Assembly: GCA_014218235.1 (NCBI GenBank)
Contig: CM024755.1
Coordinates: 40,258,109-40,322,108 of the forward strand
Length of the DNA: 64,000 nt
Direction: 5' to 3'
Source of the DNA: Colocasia esculenta
Taxonomy: Eukaryota; Streptophyta; Magnoliopsida; Alismatales; Araceae
Shown: piece after piece, positions 22,803 through 34,272 of the stretch
How the letters are laid out: each line of letters starts with the position of its first letter
Position numbering within the stretch: the first letter of the stretch is position 1
Made by a program: the position numbers and the translations under genes
Notes under the pieces: generated by a model
Told to the model about the DNA's origin: nothing
The model's input: the letters and a program-made list of their open reading frames with translations, nothing else
The model's database searches: none

Positions 22803-22807
22803 CTAGC
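22803..22807. other. TSD of R2, left copy (CTAGC)
   Basis: It matches CCAGC at 32028-32032 except for one C/T difference. Removing R2 and one copy rejoins R3 pol in frame in the LGHVIS...AVDPAK region, which confirms the site. Confidence 0.85.
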
Positions 22808-25078
22808 TGTGACGGAATGCCTCGGCCAAGCCCATTAAACCGATAACGTACTTGATCCGAGTCCGCCTCCCGCGAACGGGCCGAAGCCTCGCAAGGGATA
22901 CCAAACCACAGTCCGTGTAAACACAAAGGAACACACCATTTTATATATATTTCACAGCTTTACATAGCCAAATTTTCACAAAAACTATAAAGAGGTACAA
23001 GAGCCTGGGGCATACCCCGAGGTACAACTGAAGAAAGTAAACAACTACAAAGCTACACTGTTGGAAACTACACAGCTGAAACTACACCGCTGGAGGTACT
23101 GACCCTGCACCGCTACGGCGCGGCCCTGAGCTGGACGATGGTCGTGAGACGTCCTCCTCGCCCTCACCTGTGGGGGGTAGGGGTGAGCCTCTCTAGTCAC
23201 TGGCTCAGTAGGGAACTCCCCCAAAACCGAGCAAACCAAACCACAGGTACGAAAGCAGTAAACAATACCAACAATTTATAGAATAGCTAAAAGTTGTAAA
23301 AGTACTCACCGTCTGCCGACTACGTAAAACAACTTTAGTAATTAAACGGCAAACCAGTACAGGTGTACAAGCTAAAGTAGAGACAGCCAACACGAGCCAC
23401 GTGAACTGGTTCGCGACACCAGAAACTGACTCGGACAAACTAACACAGGTCTACCTCTCAGTCTCACAGCCACGGACGAAAGGTCCAGCTGCCGCTCCAC
23501 GTAAAAAGGTCAAGCAACTGTGGAGACCAACTAAACACCACCACCTGCGGACCACACGGTCACAGGCCCATGCCTGGCACCTCAGGAGACCCTGGCCCGG
23601 GCTCTCTAGAGTGAGGCACTGGAAAAGGACTAGCTGGGGACCAGTGTCGACTACTGATGTCCGTACCCCCAACTACGAGCGCGCTACAAGTGACTAAAGA
23701 CAAACACAAGTGTCACTGTCCCACTGTCGTCTTTCCCTCAGCCGGACGTACAACTCAACACAGGAGTGAGGGTGTCCAGGTCAGACGACACAGACCTCGA
23801 CGGTACAACACAAGTACCGGGACAAAGCCCCGAGCTAACAGCCTGGCTCACAAAGAACCTGAGGCACCCAACTGGAGAGGTAACCACGGTAGGCGTTGTA
23901 CTACTCGCCACGTACACAAAACCACGTGCACGTCACACACAAACCACGTGAAACCTTACGTAAACCACAAGTAACCATGGCCCACTACATGTGAACCCAA
24001 CTGACTCGCGTAAACAACACGCAGTCACTGAAGTAAGGAATTAACTACATACCTTGTATGGTAAACACAAGAACCAAGTGCACTCAGTGTACCTTATGTG
24101 TCAACACACATGCATTATCAATAAATGCTATAATTAGTCATTTCTGTTCATAATCAGTAGGCGGCAACATCGACTGCCGCTTACAACAAGTCAACGGCAA
24201 GGGACCTGGCCGTTAACATCTTGGCTGAGGAGCTTGGCGACAAACGATGTTGACGCCAAGTTCTCCGGCCTTATACCCTGCAGAAACCCTAATCCGGCTC
24301 TGCGGGTTTTCTAACCGTTCTAACTACAGAAAAACATACAAATGTAGTTCCTTTAGCATGCTAGAACCCAATACAATCCCTTACAACATGCTTCATACAT
24401 TAAACTACTCAAACCACCCATTAACCCCGCATGGTGCAACTTGATCCGAAAACTCATTATCATGCTGATTCAAGTGGGTTTGTTATGTTTTAATGTTTCT
24501 ACGGAGCTACCAGGGTTCGTCCCCTACCTCAGAACACGCTAGAACCTCCCGCAATCTCCCGGTTCACGCCGAGCCCTCCGCGAGCTCCCACGGGAATTGC
24601 ACCACGATATGACGTTTCCTCGCGCAATTCGGCAACGCCACGCGATCAACGATCGTCCAACCACTCTTTGGAACCTGTTAGAAGCTTCAGAGACACCGGG
24701 GCGCGAAGCTGGGGCAAGAGGGAAAGAGAGTGAGCTGAGAGAACTGCTCTCGGGTGAGCCTATAACCTGCAGAATTCTCAGGTTGGCGTCAACCCCTATG
24801 CCGCCAACAGCAACTGCCACCCTTAGCGTCCACAACTACTGCCGCCAAGTTCAAGCAGTCAACGTCCACTAACCTGGACGCCAACCAGTCAACGGCCACC
24901 CCTGGCCGTCAACTCCAACTGAACAGCAGCAGGTCCTGTTTCATTTCAGGACTAACCCTGCTCTTCACCTGCTCAAGCCACACATTCACATCACACATTC
25001 CACACAACCAACTCACAACGGCCTTCACAACCAACACACACATGATCCGCGTGGATCCGAAAGGCACGTGACGTTACA
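22808..25078 (-). repeat. R2 3' LTR (about 2.27 kb)
   Basis: It begins TGTGACGGAA and ends ACGTTACA in plus coordinates and aligns with 29951-32027. It holds about 215 bases (23058-23271) missing from the 5' LTR. CpG hairpins are at 24193-24214, 24233-24260, 24863-24880 and 24892-24909. A 98-codon frame at 23401-23697 recurs identically in the other LTR, as expected from LTR identity. Confidence 0.95.
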
Positions 25079-25197
25079 TTACTATCATCTAAAAAGAAAA
25101 TTTTGACCTCGAAATTCATAACACAATTCAAGGTTAAACAACTTATACACACATACCTTTACAAGTACTATCATCTAAAAAAAGAAAATACACAAAC

Positions 25198-26565
25198 TTA
25201 CTCAAACAGATAGGGATACCCTTTAGCCATTTCCGCGGCCAACTCCCAGGTATCCTCACCACCTAATCTATTTTCCCATCTCACTTTAACTAGCTCAATT
25301 TCTTTATTCCTCAGCTTCTTCATCTTTCGATCTGTGATCTGCACCGGATACTCTGGCATAGTCATGTCCGGCCTCAGGTCACCACCTTGATATCTAATTA
25401 TTTGAGCTGGATCTTCAATACACTTCCTCAACATGGAGACATGGAAAATATCATGCACATCTGCAAAATCAGCTGGCAAATCCAGCCTATAAGCTGCTTC
25501 CCCAACTCTTTCAATCACTTGGAAAGGTCCCACATACCTTGGACTCAACTTCCCAGACTTGCCAAATCTCATAATACCTTTACTTGGGGAAACTCTCAGA
25601 AAAATAAAATCTCCCACCTCAAACTGAAGTGGTCTCCTTCGAACATCTGCATAACTTTTCTGCCTACTTTGAGCTACCTTCAATTTTTCTTTAATAAGCT
25701 TCACCACTTCCGTGGTTTGCTGAATCAATTCAGGACCTACCAATTGCCTTTCTCCCACTTCATGCCAGTTCAATGGGGTTCTACATGGCCTTCCATATAA
25801 AGCTTCATACGGTGCCATCCCAAGACTGGTATGATAGCTATTATTGTAGGCAAACTCAACCATTCCCAAATGATGCTCCCAACTACCTCCCCAAACTAAA
25901 CAACAAGCTCGCAACATATCTTCAATTGTCTGAATAGTCCTCTCTGTCTGACCATTTGTCTGGGGATGATAAGCGGAGCTATACCTCAATTCAGAACCAA
26001 TCACTTTCTGCAGACTTCTCCAAAAACCAGAAGTAAATCTTGGATTTCTATCTGATACAATAGTCTTCGGAATACCATGCAGTGGAACAATTCTTTCAAC
26101 ATAAATATTTGCCAATCTGTCCACTGTTCAAGACATACTTACTGCCACTAATCTGCATACCTTAGTCAATCTGTCAACAAACACCCATATTCCATTATGC
26201 CCGGAACTCGACCTTGGTAAACCTGCCACAAAATCCATTGCGATATCATGCCATTTCCACTGTGGAATAGGCAACGGTTGCAATAGACCTCTAGGCTTCT
26301 GATGCTCTGCTTTAATCTGCTGACAGATAGCACACCTTGCTACAAATTATGCTATTTCTTTCTTCATATTAGGCCACCAAAAATGCTTTCTTAAATCATG
26401 GTACATTTTAGTACTACCCGGATGAATAGTGTACCTAGATTTATGAGCCTCTTCCAATACTCGCTGCTTCACCTCTCTTTCTGCAGGAACAAACAACCTG
26501 CCTCGAAGCCTGACCACACAATTATCATCAATAGAAACTCCTTCCATTTTTACAATTTCAGCCAA
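25198..26565 (-). pseudogene. R2 integrase with chromodomain-like tail (frameshifted, two stops)
   Basis: Integrase inserts the element DNA into the genome. From right to left: zinc domain HPGSTKMYHDLRKHFWWPNM (26565-26347), a stop near 26345, the [11 protein letters not shown] knuckle half and the start of the catalytic core ([13 protein letters not shown]), a TGA near 26128, then an open 308-codon stretch (26124-25198) with VSDRNPRFTSGFW, the SSAYHPQTNGQTERTIQ motif containing the catalytic Glu, KSYADVRRRPL, KLSPRYVGPFQV, HDIFHVSMLRK and a chromodomain-like end (VRWENRLGGEDTWE). A one-base shift near 26620 separates it from the gag-pol frame. Confidence 0.9.
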
Positions 26566-29500
26566 ACTGGCATCTGCTCTTTGAGCTTCAATGATCTGCC
26601 AATATAAGGACGGCTTATTGCACTAGCAGCTAGAATTGCCCGTCGCTGACTGCTGGGCACATACAAGGAATTCTCTGCTACTTCTTCATATAACTTCCAT
26701 TCTTTAATCATCATCAAATTCATATATGCCTTTCTGCTCAAGGCATCTGCTACAACATTGGCCTTACCCGGATGGTAAGCCAAACTGAAATCATAATCCT
26801 TCAGATATTCAACCCATCTGCGCTGGCGAAGATTCAAATCATTCTGCGAGAAAATATACTTCAAGCTTTTATGATCTGTAAAAATCTCAAATCTCTCGCC
26901 ATACAGATAATGCCTCCACATTTTTAAAGCAAACACAACTGCTGCCAACTCCAAATCATGAGTGGGGTAATTTTCTTCTGCTGGCTTCAATTGTCTAGAC
27001 GCATACGCTATCACTTTACCATGTTGCATAAGTACTGCTCCAAGACCTCTCCTTGAAGCATCAGTATATAACACAAAACCACCACTCCCAGCCGGTAATG
27101 TCAATATAGGTGCTGAAGTAAGTCTTTTCTTTAATTCCATAAAACTTTTCTGACATTCACCGGACCACACAAAAGGCACTCCTTTTCTGGTCAATCTAGT
27201 CATAGGTGCTGCAATCTTAGAAAAATCTTGGATAAAGCGCCTATAATAACCTGCCAACCCCAGAAAACTTCTAATCTCGATTATTATCTTAGGCACTCCC
27301 CACCTAGACACAGCTTCCACTTTACTCGGGTCCACTGCTATTCCTTTGGCTGAGATAACATGACCAAAAAATTGAATTTTCTTTAACCAGAATTCACACT
27401 TACTGAATTTAGCAAACAACTGGTTATCTCTTAACAACTGCAGGGTAAACCTCAAATGAGCTGCATGCTCCTCTTCAGATGCTGAATAAATTAGAATATC
27501 ATCAATAAAGACCACAATGAATTGATCTAAATATGGATGAAAAATTCTATTCATCAGATCCATAAAACCTGCAGGAGCATTAGTCAACCCAAAAGGCATT
27601 ACCACAAACTCATAGTGACCATATCTGGTTCTGAACGCTGTCTTATCTATATCCTCTTCTTTGATTCTCAACTGATGGTACCCGGACCTCAAATCAATCT
27701 TAGAAAACACCTTTGCTGATTGCAACTGATCAAATAAATCATCTATCCTCGGCAACGGGTACTTATTCTTGATGGTCACATCATTCAATTTTCTATAATC
27801 AATACACATCCGAAAACTTCCATCTTTCTTTTTCACAAATAAAACCGGTGCTCCCCACGGGGAATAACTCGGTCTAATAAAACCTTTTTGCAACAATTCC
27901 TCTAACTGTTTTTTCAATTCTTTAAGTTCTGCTAGTGCCATCCGATATGGAGCTTTAGAAATTGGCATGGTACCTGGCAGCAACTCAATAGTAAAGTCCA
28001 CCTCTCTATGTGGAGCTAAACCAGGAAAATCTTCCGGAAAAACATCAGCAAATTCCCTAACCACGGGAACTGCTTCTACTGACTGACTGGCCTCTACCAA
28101 ACTCACCGAGGCTAAATAAGCCACACACCCATCATTAATCAACTTTCTAGCTTTAATTGCAGAAATTAGAAACTTGGAGGTATAAAAAGGCATACCTTGA
28201 TATTCAAACACTGCACCATTAGGATGACAAAATCTGATCCTTTTCTTTCTGCAATCTAACATTGCTCCATACATTTCAAGCCAATCCATACCCAGAATGA
28301 TATCATAATCTGACAACTGCAGGGCATACAACCGACCCGGCATCTGGTTCCCTTCAATCATAACAGGAGCTTCATATATATAGCTCGAAGTGAGCAAGAA
28401 CTCACCTGAAGGAACCTCCACCACTAACTCACAAGACTTCTCCTCTAAAGGATGAGCTATACAATCCAGAAATTCTTCGGAAATAAAAGAATGAGAGGCA
28501 CCCGAATCAAATAAGACTCTTGCTGAATATTCATAAAGAGGTAAAGTACCTTCTATCATATTTGACGCCTCTGCCTGGGCTCGGGTGATAGCCATAACCC
28601 GGCCTCTCCCTCGTTGATGCGGTGCTCCTCTAGCACGACCTGCCTGTGGCTGCTGGAACTGCTGAGGCTGCTGCTGCTGCACACTTCTGCCATACCCATA
28701 TTCTCTTGCATAGGGACAATTGCGGATCAAAGGTCCCGGCTGATTACAATTATAACACCTATACCCTGGAGGAACAATAGGCTGCCTGGCAGTGCTCTGT
28801 TGCGACTCCTCCACCTCAGGCCTACCACGGCCTTGCTGAAACTGCTGACGACCTCCCCATCCTCTTCCTTTTCCTTTAAGTGCTTGCTTTAATTTCTGGC
28901 CCCATTTACCAAAGCCTGATGTAGAAGGTCCCGCTGGTGCCTTACCCTTGCTTGCACCTACTGTCTGCTGCGGTAGCCGGAAACTACCTGAACCTGATTC
29001 ACCTGCCTGACGAGTCCGGATAGACCTCTCCAAAGTAGCTGCCCTCTGCGCTGCCTCTTCCACTGTCTTGCACATGAGAGGTACTATCGCATCCTGCAAT
29101 TCCACTCTCAATCCTCTGATAAAATACTCAACCATCATGTTATTATCTGAAACCACATATGGCGCATAACGGCTAAGTGCCATAAATCTCATATGGTACT
29201 CTAAGACTGAAGAGTTACCTTGCTGGAGAGTTCGGAATTGCTCTCTTTTTACTTGCTGCACTTGGATCGGAAAGATTGTATCGTTAAATACATCAAGAAA
29301 CTCCAGCCAAGTGATAGCTTCTTCCGTCCTGCCTGCAAAAGTGGTTTGCATCTTCAATCGCCACCATTCCAAGGCAAAACCTCTCAACTGGTAAGCAGCT
29401 AATACCACTTTATCTGCTGCCGGACACCTCATAGTCGCAAAGACCCTCTCAATTTCATGAACCCAATGCTCAGCTGTATCTGGATTCGGCCCTCCTAAAT

Positions 29501-29690
29501 AAGTAGGTGGCTGCAATCTCAGAAATTTCTCCACCTGCATCACTGGTTCTTCTGCTATCAACACTGGTGGTGGTGGTGGCACAGGTGCTACAAAAGGCAC
29601 CTCCACTCTCTGCGGAACTGGAGCAACATGTACAGCCTCTCCATCCCCAGGTGGCACTGCAACCGGTGGTACTGGCGCCTGCTGATCCAT
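26550..29690 (-). CDS. R2 gag-protease-RT-RNase H polyprotein (1046 aa, open)
   Basis: A single long frame encodes most of the chromovirus polyprotein. N-terminal proline-rich region; gag core around residues 60-230 ([13 protein letters not shown], then [17 protein letters not shown]); basic linker; one zinc knuckle near 307-320 reading [14 protein letters not shown], where proline replaces the usual histidine; protease [12 protein letters not shown] near 390; [17 protein letters not shown] from about 590 ([27 protein letters not shown], catalytic [11 protein letters not shown] near 727); RNase H from about 870 ([20 protein letters not shown]), ending [14 protein letters not shown]. Start chosen at the MDQQAPVPP methionine, with a leader of about 260 bases to the LTR. 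The frame ends before integrase after a shift near 26620, so the full polyprotein is not made from this copy. Confidence 0.93.
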   Translation of the reverse strand: MDQQAPVPPVAVPPGDGEAVHVAPVPQRVEVPFVAPVPPPPPVLIAEEPVMQVEKFLRLQPPTYLGGPNPDTAEHWVHEIERVFATMRCPAADKVVLAAYQLRGFALEWWRLKMQTTFAGRTEEAITWLEFLDVFNDTIFPIQVQQVKREQFRTLQQGNSSVLEYHMRFMALSRYAPYVVSDNNMMVEYFIRGLRVELQDAIVPLMCKTVEEAAQRAATLERSIRTRQAGESGSGSFRLPQQTVGASKGKAPAGPSTSGFGKWGQKLKQALKGKGRGWGGRQQFQQGRGRPEVEESQQSTARQPIVPPGYRCYNCNQPGPLIRNCPYAREYGYGRSVQQQQPQQFQQPQAGRARGAPHQRGRGRVMAITRAQAEASNMIEGTLPLYEYSARVLFDSGASHSFISEEFLDCIAHPLEEKSCELVVEVPSGEFLLTSSYIYEAPVMIEGNQMPGRLYALQLSDYDIILGMDWLEMYGAMLDCRKKRIRFCHPNGAVFEYQGMPFYTSKFLISAIKARKLINDGCVAYLASVSLVEASQSVEAVPVVREFADVFPEDFPGLAPHREVDFTIELLPGTMPISKAPYRMALAELKELKKQLEELLQKGFIRPSYSPWGAPVLFVKKKDGSFRMCIDYRKLNDVTIKNKYPLPRIDDLFDQLQSAKVFSKIDLRSGYHQLRIKEEDIDKTAFRTRYGHYEFVVMPFGLTNAPAGFMDLMNRIFHPYLDQFIVVFIDDILIYSASEEEHAAHLRFTLQLLRDNQLFAKFSKCEFWLKKIQFFGHVISAKGIAVDPSKVEAVSRWGVPKIIIEIRSFLGLAGYYRRFIQDFSKIAAPMTRLTRKGVPFVWSGECQKSFMELKKRLTSAPILTLPAGSGGFVLYTDASRRGLGAVLMQHGKVIAYASRQLKPAEENYPTHDLELAAVVFALKMWRHYLYGERFEIFTDHKSLKYIFSQNDLNLRQRRWVEYLKDYDFSLAYHPGKANVVADALSRKAYMNLMMIKEWKLYEEVAENSLYVPSSQRRAILAASAISRPYIGRSLKLKEQMPVWLKL

Positions 29691-29936
29691 TCTCGCTCAA
29701 ATATCCGTGAGGCTCCCCCAAATTCTTTCTATCATTCGCTGGGTGCTTTCCTTCGGATCATCTCCTCCACCACCCCAATCTCTCCTATCAGCCATTTCAG
29801 AAATTTCTACATATACAAAACACCAGACAAAAATCAAAACCACAAATTATCAAAAACCAGGGTCCCTACCAGCAGTGTATAAAGACCAAAATAAGGCTAT
29901 GTATCCTTCTAATTCCCTTATATTAACACGAACCTT

Positions 29937-29948
29937 GCTCTGATACCA
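29937..29948 (-). other. R2 primer-binding site (initiator tRNA-Met)
   Basis: TGGTATCAGAGC on the minus strand, two bases after the 5' LTR end. Confidence 0.92.
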
Positions 29949-29950
29949 AC

Positions 29951-32027
29951 TGTGACGGAACGCCTCGGCCAAGCCCGTTAAACCGATAACGTACTTGATC
30001 CGAGTCCGCCTCCCGCGAACGGGCCGAAGCCTCGCAAGGGATACCAAACCACAGTCCGTGTAAACATAAAGGAACACACCATTTTATATATATTTCACAG
30101 CTTTACATAGCTAAATTTCCACAAAAACTATAAAGAGGTACAAGAGCCTGGGGCATACCCCGAGGTACAACTGAAGAAAGTAAACAACTACAAAGCTACA
30201 ATTTATAGAACAGCTAAACAGAATATTAAAGCTGTAAAAGTACTCACCGTCTGCCGACTACGTAAAACAACTTTAATAATTAAACGGCAAACCAGTACAG
30301 GTGTACAAGCTAAAGTAGAGACAGCCAACACGAGCCACGTGAACTGGTTCGCGACACCAGAAACTGACTCGGACAAACTAACACAGGTCTACCTCTCAGT
30401 CTCACAGCCACGGACGAAAGGTCCAGCTGCCGCTCCACGTAAAAAGGTCAAGCAACTGTGGAGACCAACTAAACACCACCACCTGCGGACCACACGGTCA
30501 CAGGCCCATGCCTGGCACCTCAGGAGACCCTGGCCCGGGCTCTCTAGAGTGAGGCACTGGAAAAGGACTAGCTGGGGACCAGTGTCGACTACTGATGTCC
30601 GTACCCCCAACTACGAGCGCGCTACAAGTGACTAAAGACAAACACAAGTGTCACTGTCCCACTGTCGTCTTTCCCTCAGCTGGACGTACAACTCAACACA
30701 GGAGTGAGGGTGTCCAGGTCAGACGACACAGACCTCGACGGTACAACACAAGTACCGGGACAAAGCCCCGAGTTAACAGCCTGGCTCACAAAGAACCTGG
30801 GGCACCCAATTGGAGAGGTAACCACGGTAGGCGTCGTACTACTCGCCACGTATATAAAACCACGTGCACGTCACACACAAACCACGTGAAACCTTACGTA
30901 AACCACAAGTAACCATGGTCCACAACACGTGAACCCAACTGACTCGCGTAAACAACACGCAGTCACTGAAGTAAGCAACTAACTGCATACCTTGTATGCT
31001 AAACACGAGAACCAAGTGCACTAAGTGCACCTCATGTGTCAACACACATGCATTATCAATAAATGCTATAATTAGTCATTTCTGTTCATAATCAGTAGGC
31101 GGCAACATCGACTGCCGCTTACAACAAGTCAACGGCAAGGGGCCTAGCCGTTAACATCTTGGCTGAGGAGCTTAGCGACAAACGATGTTGACGCCAAGTT
31201 CTCTGGCCTTATACCCTGCAGAAACCCTAATCCGGCTCTGCGGGTTTTCTAACCGTTCTAACTACAGAAAAACATACAAATGTAGTTCCTTTAGCATGTT
31301 AGAACCCAATACAATCCCTTACAACATGCTTCATACATTAAACTACTCATACCACCCATTAACCCCGCATTGTGCAACTTGATCCGAAAACGCATTATCA
31401 TGCTGATTCAAGTGGGTTTGTTATGTTTTAATGTTTCTACGGAGCTACCAGGGTTCATCCCCTACCTCAGAACACGCTAGAACCTCCCGCAATCTCCCGG
31501 TTCACGCCGAGCCCTCCGCGAGCTCCCACGGGAATTGCACCACGATATGGCGTTTCCTCGCACAATTCGGCAACGCCACGCGATCAACGATTGTCCAACC
31601 ACTCTTCGGAACCTGTTAGAAGCTTTAGAGACACCGGGGCGCGAAGCTGGGGCAAGAGGGAAAGAGAGTGAGCTGAGAGAACTGCTCTCGGGTGAGCCTA
31701 TAACCTGCAGAATTCTCAGGTTGGCGTCAACCCCTATGCCGCCAACAACAACCTCCACCCTTAGCGTCCACAACTACTGCCGCCAAGTTCAAGCAGTCAA
31801 CGTCCACTAACCTGGACGCCAACCAGTCAACGGCCACCCCTGGCCGCCAACTCCAACTGAACAGTAGCGGGTCCTGTTTCATTTTAGGACCAACCCTGCT
31901 CTTCACCTGCTCAAGCCACACATTCACATCACACATTCCACACAACCAACTCACATTGGCCTCACAACGGCCTTCACAACCAACACACACATGATCCACG
32001 TGGATCCGAAAGGCACGCGACGTTACA
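29951..32027 (-). repeat. R2 5' LTR (about 2.08 kb)
   Basis: It begins TGTGACGGAA and ends GCGACGTTACA in plus coordinates. It is close to 22808-25078 apart from the deletion described there; the hairpin motifs recur near 31120-31200 and 31720-31860. Confidence 0.95.
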
Positions 32028-32032
32028 CCAGC
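32028..32032. other. TSD of R2, right copy (CCAGC)
   Basis: Five bases immediately after the R2 terminus; one base differs from 22803-22807. Confidence 0.85.
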
Positions 32033-34029
32033 ACTGGAGATAACATGCCCAAGGAAATGAACCTCGCGCAACCAAAAATCGCACTTGCTGAATTTTGCAT
32101 ACAACTTGTGCTCATGGAGAACCTCTAACACTACCCTCAAATGCTGACGATGTGTGGCCTCATCCGGAGAGTAGACCAACACGTCATCAATAAAAACTAT
32201 GACGAAACTATCTAGGTATGGTCTAAACACCCTGTTTATGAGATCCCTGAACGCTGCAGGGGCGTTGGTCAGACCAAAAGGAAGGACCAAAAACTCATAA
32301 TGTCCATAACAGGTTCTAAAAGCTGTCTTGACACATCCTCACTCCTAATCCTCAATTGATGATAACTAGACCGCAAATCAATCTTAGAAAAGACTGATGC
32401 ATCTTGTAGCTGGTCAAATAGATCATCAATCCGAGGTAAGGGATACCTGTTCTTCACCGTCACTTGGTTTAGCTTTCTATAATCAATGCATAACCTAAGT
32501 GATCCATCCTTCTTCTTCACGAATAAGACAGGTGCGCCCCAAGGGGAAACGCTAGGATGAATAAGTCCCTTATCTAACAAATCCTGCAACTGCTTCCTTA
32601 GCTCAGCTAATTCCGCAGGTGCCATCTGATAAGGTGCCTTCAAGATAGGAGAGGTGCCTGGAAGCAACTCTAGGGTGAACTCTATCTCTCCATCCAGTGG
32701 CAATAAAGATAAATCATCAGGAAAGACATCTGGAAATTCCCGCACTACATCGATCTCCGCAAGAGTAAGTGAGTCATCAGCCTTGGGTACTAATACCACG
32801 CTGGCAAGGAAAGAGTCACAACCCTTGTTCACCATTCTCATCGCCCTCATGGCAGAGATGACAAACTTCCCTGCCAAGTTCCTTGGCAAAGGATGAGAAA
32901 ATTCATCTTCACCAGGAATGCGGAAAATGATCTTCTTCCCACGAAAATCTACTAATGCATAGTGCTCCTCTAGCCAATCCAGACCAAGAATAGCATCGTA
33001 GTCCTTCATCTTTAGCAAGAAGAAACACCCTTCTAGGACTCTATCCTCAATGCACACTGGTAAAGATGGAATACACTTCCTAGTCGATACCGTACCTGCA
33101 GGTGTGTGCACAGACAAAGGGACTTCTAACTCCTCATACTCTATTCTCGACTCTAAAGCTAACCGCCTAGAAAAATGCTCAGAAATGAACGAGTGGGTAG
33201 CACCCGTATCGAACAAAACTCGAGCATGCACACCTAAGAACAAAACTGTACCTTCGGTGACATGATCCGCCTGCTCGGAATTCTCACGAGCTAACGCAAA
33301 CACTCGAGCTGGGGCTCGAGGTCTCCCTGGTCATCCTGTTACTGACGCTGCTGCTGCTGCTGCTGCTGGGGCTGGTGCCGCTCCACGCTGACCTCCCTAC
33401 TGTAGTCTCGGGCAATCCTTAATCCTATGCTCACTACTCCCGCACTTCAAGCACTTCCCCGCCAACTTCCAACATTCCGTACCACCATGTGCCCTCCCGC
33501 AATGAGGACACTCCTTCTTACCATTAGGGGAATGTTGAGAAGGTACCTGACCACTGCCCGATGCCACAAGATGCTGCGGTGACTGGAAAGCCACCTTCTT
33601 TCTCTCCTGCCTCTGGAAAGGAGCCGCAGGCCTCTTCTGAGAAGCCTTCTTCTCCTCCAGGTACTGCTCCATCTCTCCCTCCTACCGACACTCCGCACTG
33701 AGCGCCTGCTCGAGGGTACGATGGTCGAAAGCCACCAACCTCGTCCTCAACGATGGCCTCAGACCCATCACGAATTTCTTCGCCTTCCTGTGTTCATCAG
33801 CTATAATATGAGGGGCATACTTCGATAGCTCGGCAAACCTGGCCTCGTACTCCAGTACTGTCATGGAGCCCTGAGTCAATGAGAGGAACTCCTGCTCCAT
33901 CTTGTCCTGGATGTGCTCCGGAACAAACTTGGCTCGGAAGAGCCTCACGAACTCATCCCAACCAACCTCCACAGCACCATCCTCGAACCGAGTACGTAAC
34001 AACGAGGACCACCACACGTCGGCTCGCTT
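32028..34029 (-). pseudogene. R3 gag (3' exon), protease and reverse transcriptase
   Basis: From right to left in one frame: gag core beginning KRADVWWSSLL at 34029, with FRAKFVPEHIQDK and VLEYEARFAELSKYAPHI; stops near 33680 and 33395; two cysteine knuckles (CPHCGRAHGGTEC and CLKCGSSEHRIKDC); an alanine/glutamine-coding GCTGCT run; protease [13 protein letters not shown] (near 33205); [18 protein letters not shown] with [16 protein letters not shown] and [18 protein letters not shown] shift near 32335 moves to the frame with [12 protein letters not shown] and catalytic [12 protein letters not shown] (near 32185), running into R2 at 32028. Two knuckles and the DTG protease distinguish it from R1 and R2. 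Confidence 0.88.
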
Positions 34030-34106
34030 CTGCCAAAACCACCCATAAGGACTAACCAACATAATCTATAATTAAAGAAATAACCACCGAATTAAATTAC
34101 ACATAC
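34030..34106 (-). other. Candidate spliceosomal intron in R3 gag (77 nt)
   Basis: On the minus strand the interval starts GTATGT after CAG and ends TTTTGGCAG. The gag frame LATYMLQ ends exactly before it and KRADVWW begins exactly after it, which is the continuous order seen in related chromovirus gag proteins. Without removal the frame is broken and carries unrelated residues. It is AT-rich and of typical short plant-intron length. Confidence 0.65.
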
Positions 34107-34267
34107 CTGTAGCATATAGGTTGCTAAAGTGACCTTGTCATCCTCAGCGCACCTAATAGCCCGGAAGATCTTTTCGATCTCCCTCATCCAGCTCTCAGCG
34201 AGTCGCTCTCCCCCTTAAAAGAGGGTGGCAACATCCTCTTGAACCGTTCCATGATGGAGGGTCCACC
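34107..34267 (-). pseudogene. R3 gag, middle part
   Basis: It encodes the start of the gag core: MERFKRMLPPSFKGE, then after a small frame-shifting indel near 34205, SWMREIEKIFRAI and LATYMLQ. It is cut on the right by the R1b insertion and bordered on the left by the 77-nt candidate intron. Confidence 0.8.
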
Positions 34268-34272
34268 ATGGT
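34268..34272. other. TSD of R1b, left copy (ATGGT)
   Basis: It precedes TGTGACGACCC and recurs at 42721-42725; removing the insertion restores the R3 gag frame. Confidence 0.95.

Larger units (their letters stand above)
22808..32027 (-). mobile_element. R2: near-intact Tekay-like chromovirus (about 9.2 kb)
   Basis: A minus-strand Ty3/Gypsy element inserted in R3 pol. 3' LTR 22808-25078, 5' LTR 29951-32027, tRNA-Met primer site, one long gag-PR-RT-RH frame and a broken integrase with chromodomain-like end. TSD CTAGC/CCAGC. It is the best preserved coding element in the window. Confidence 0.95.

Noticed and set aside
23401..23697. Conserved 98-codon ORF duplicated at 30339-30635
   Set aside because: Both copies lie in the two LTRs of R2, so identity follows from LTR duplication at insertion. 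No recognisable domain and no independent conservation.
22808..32027. Host gene interrupted by R2
   Set aside because: The flanks join in frame as R3 pol, not as a host protein.
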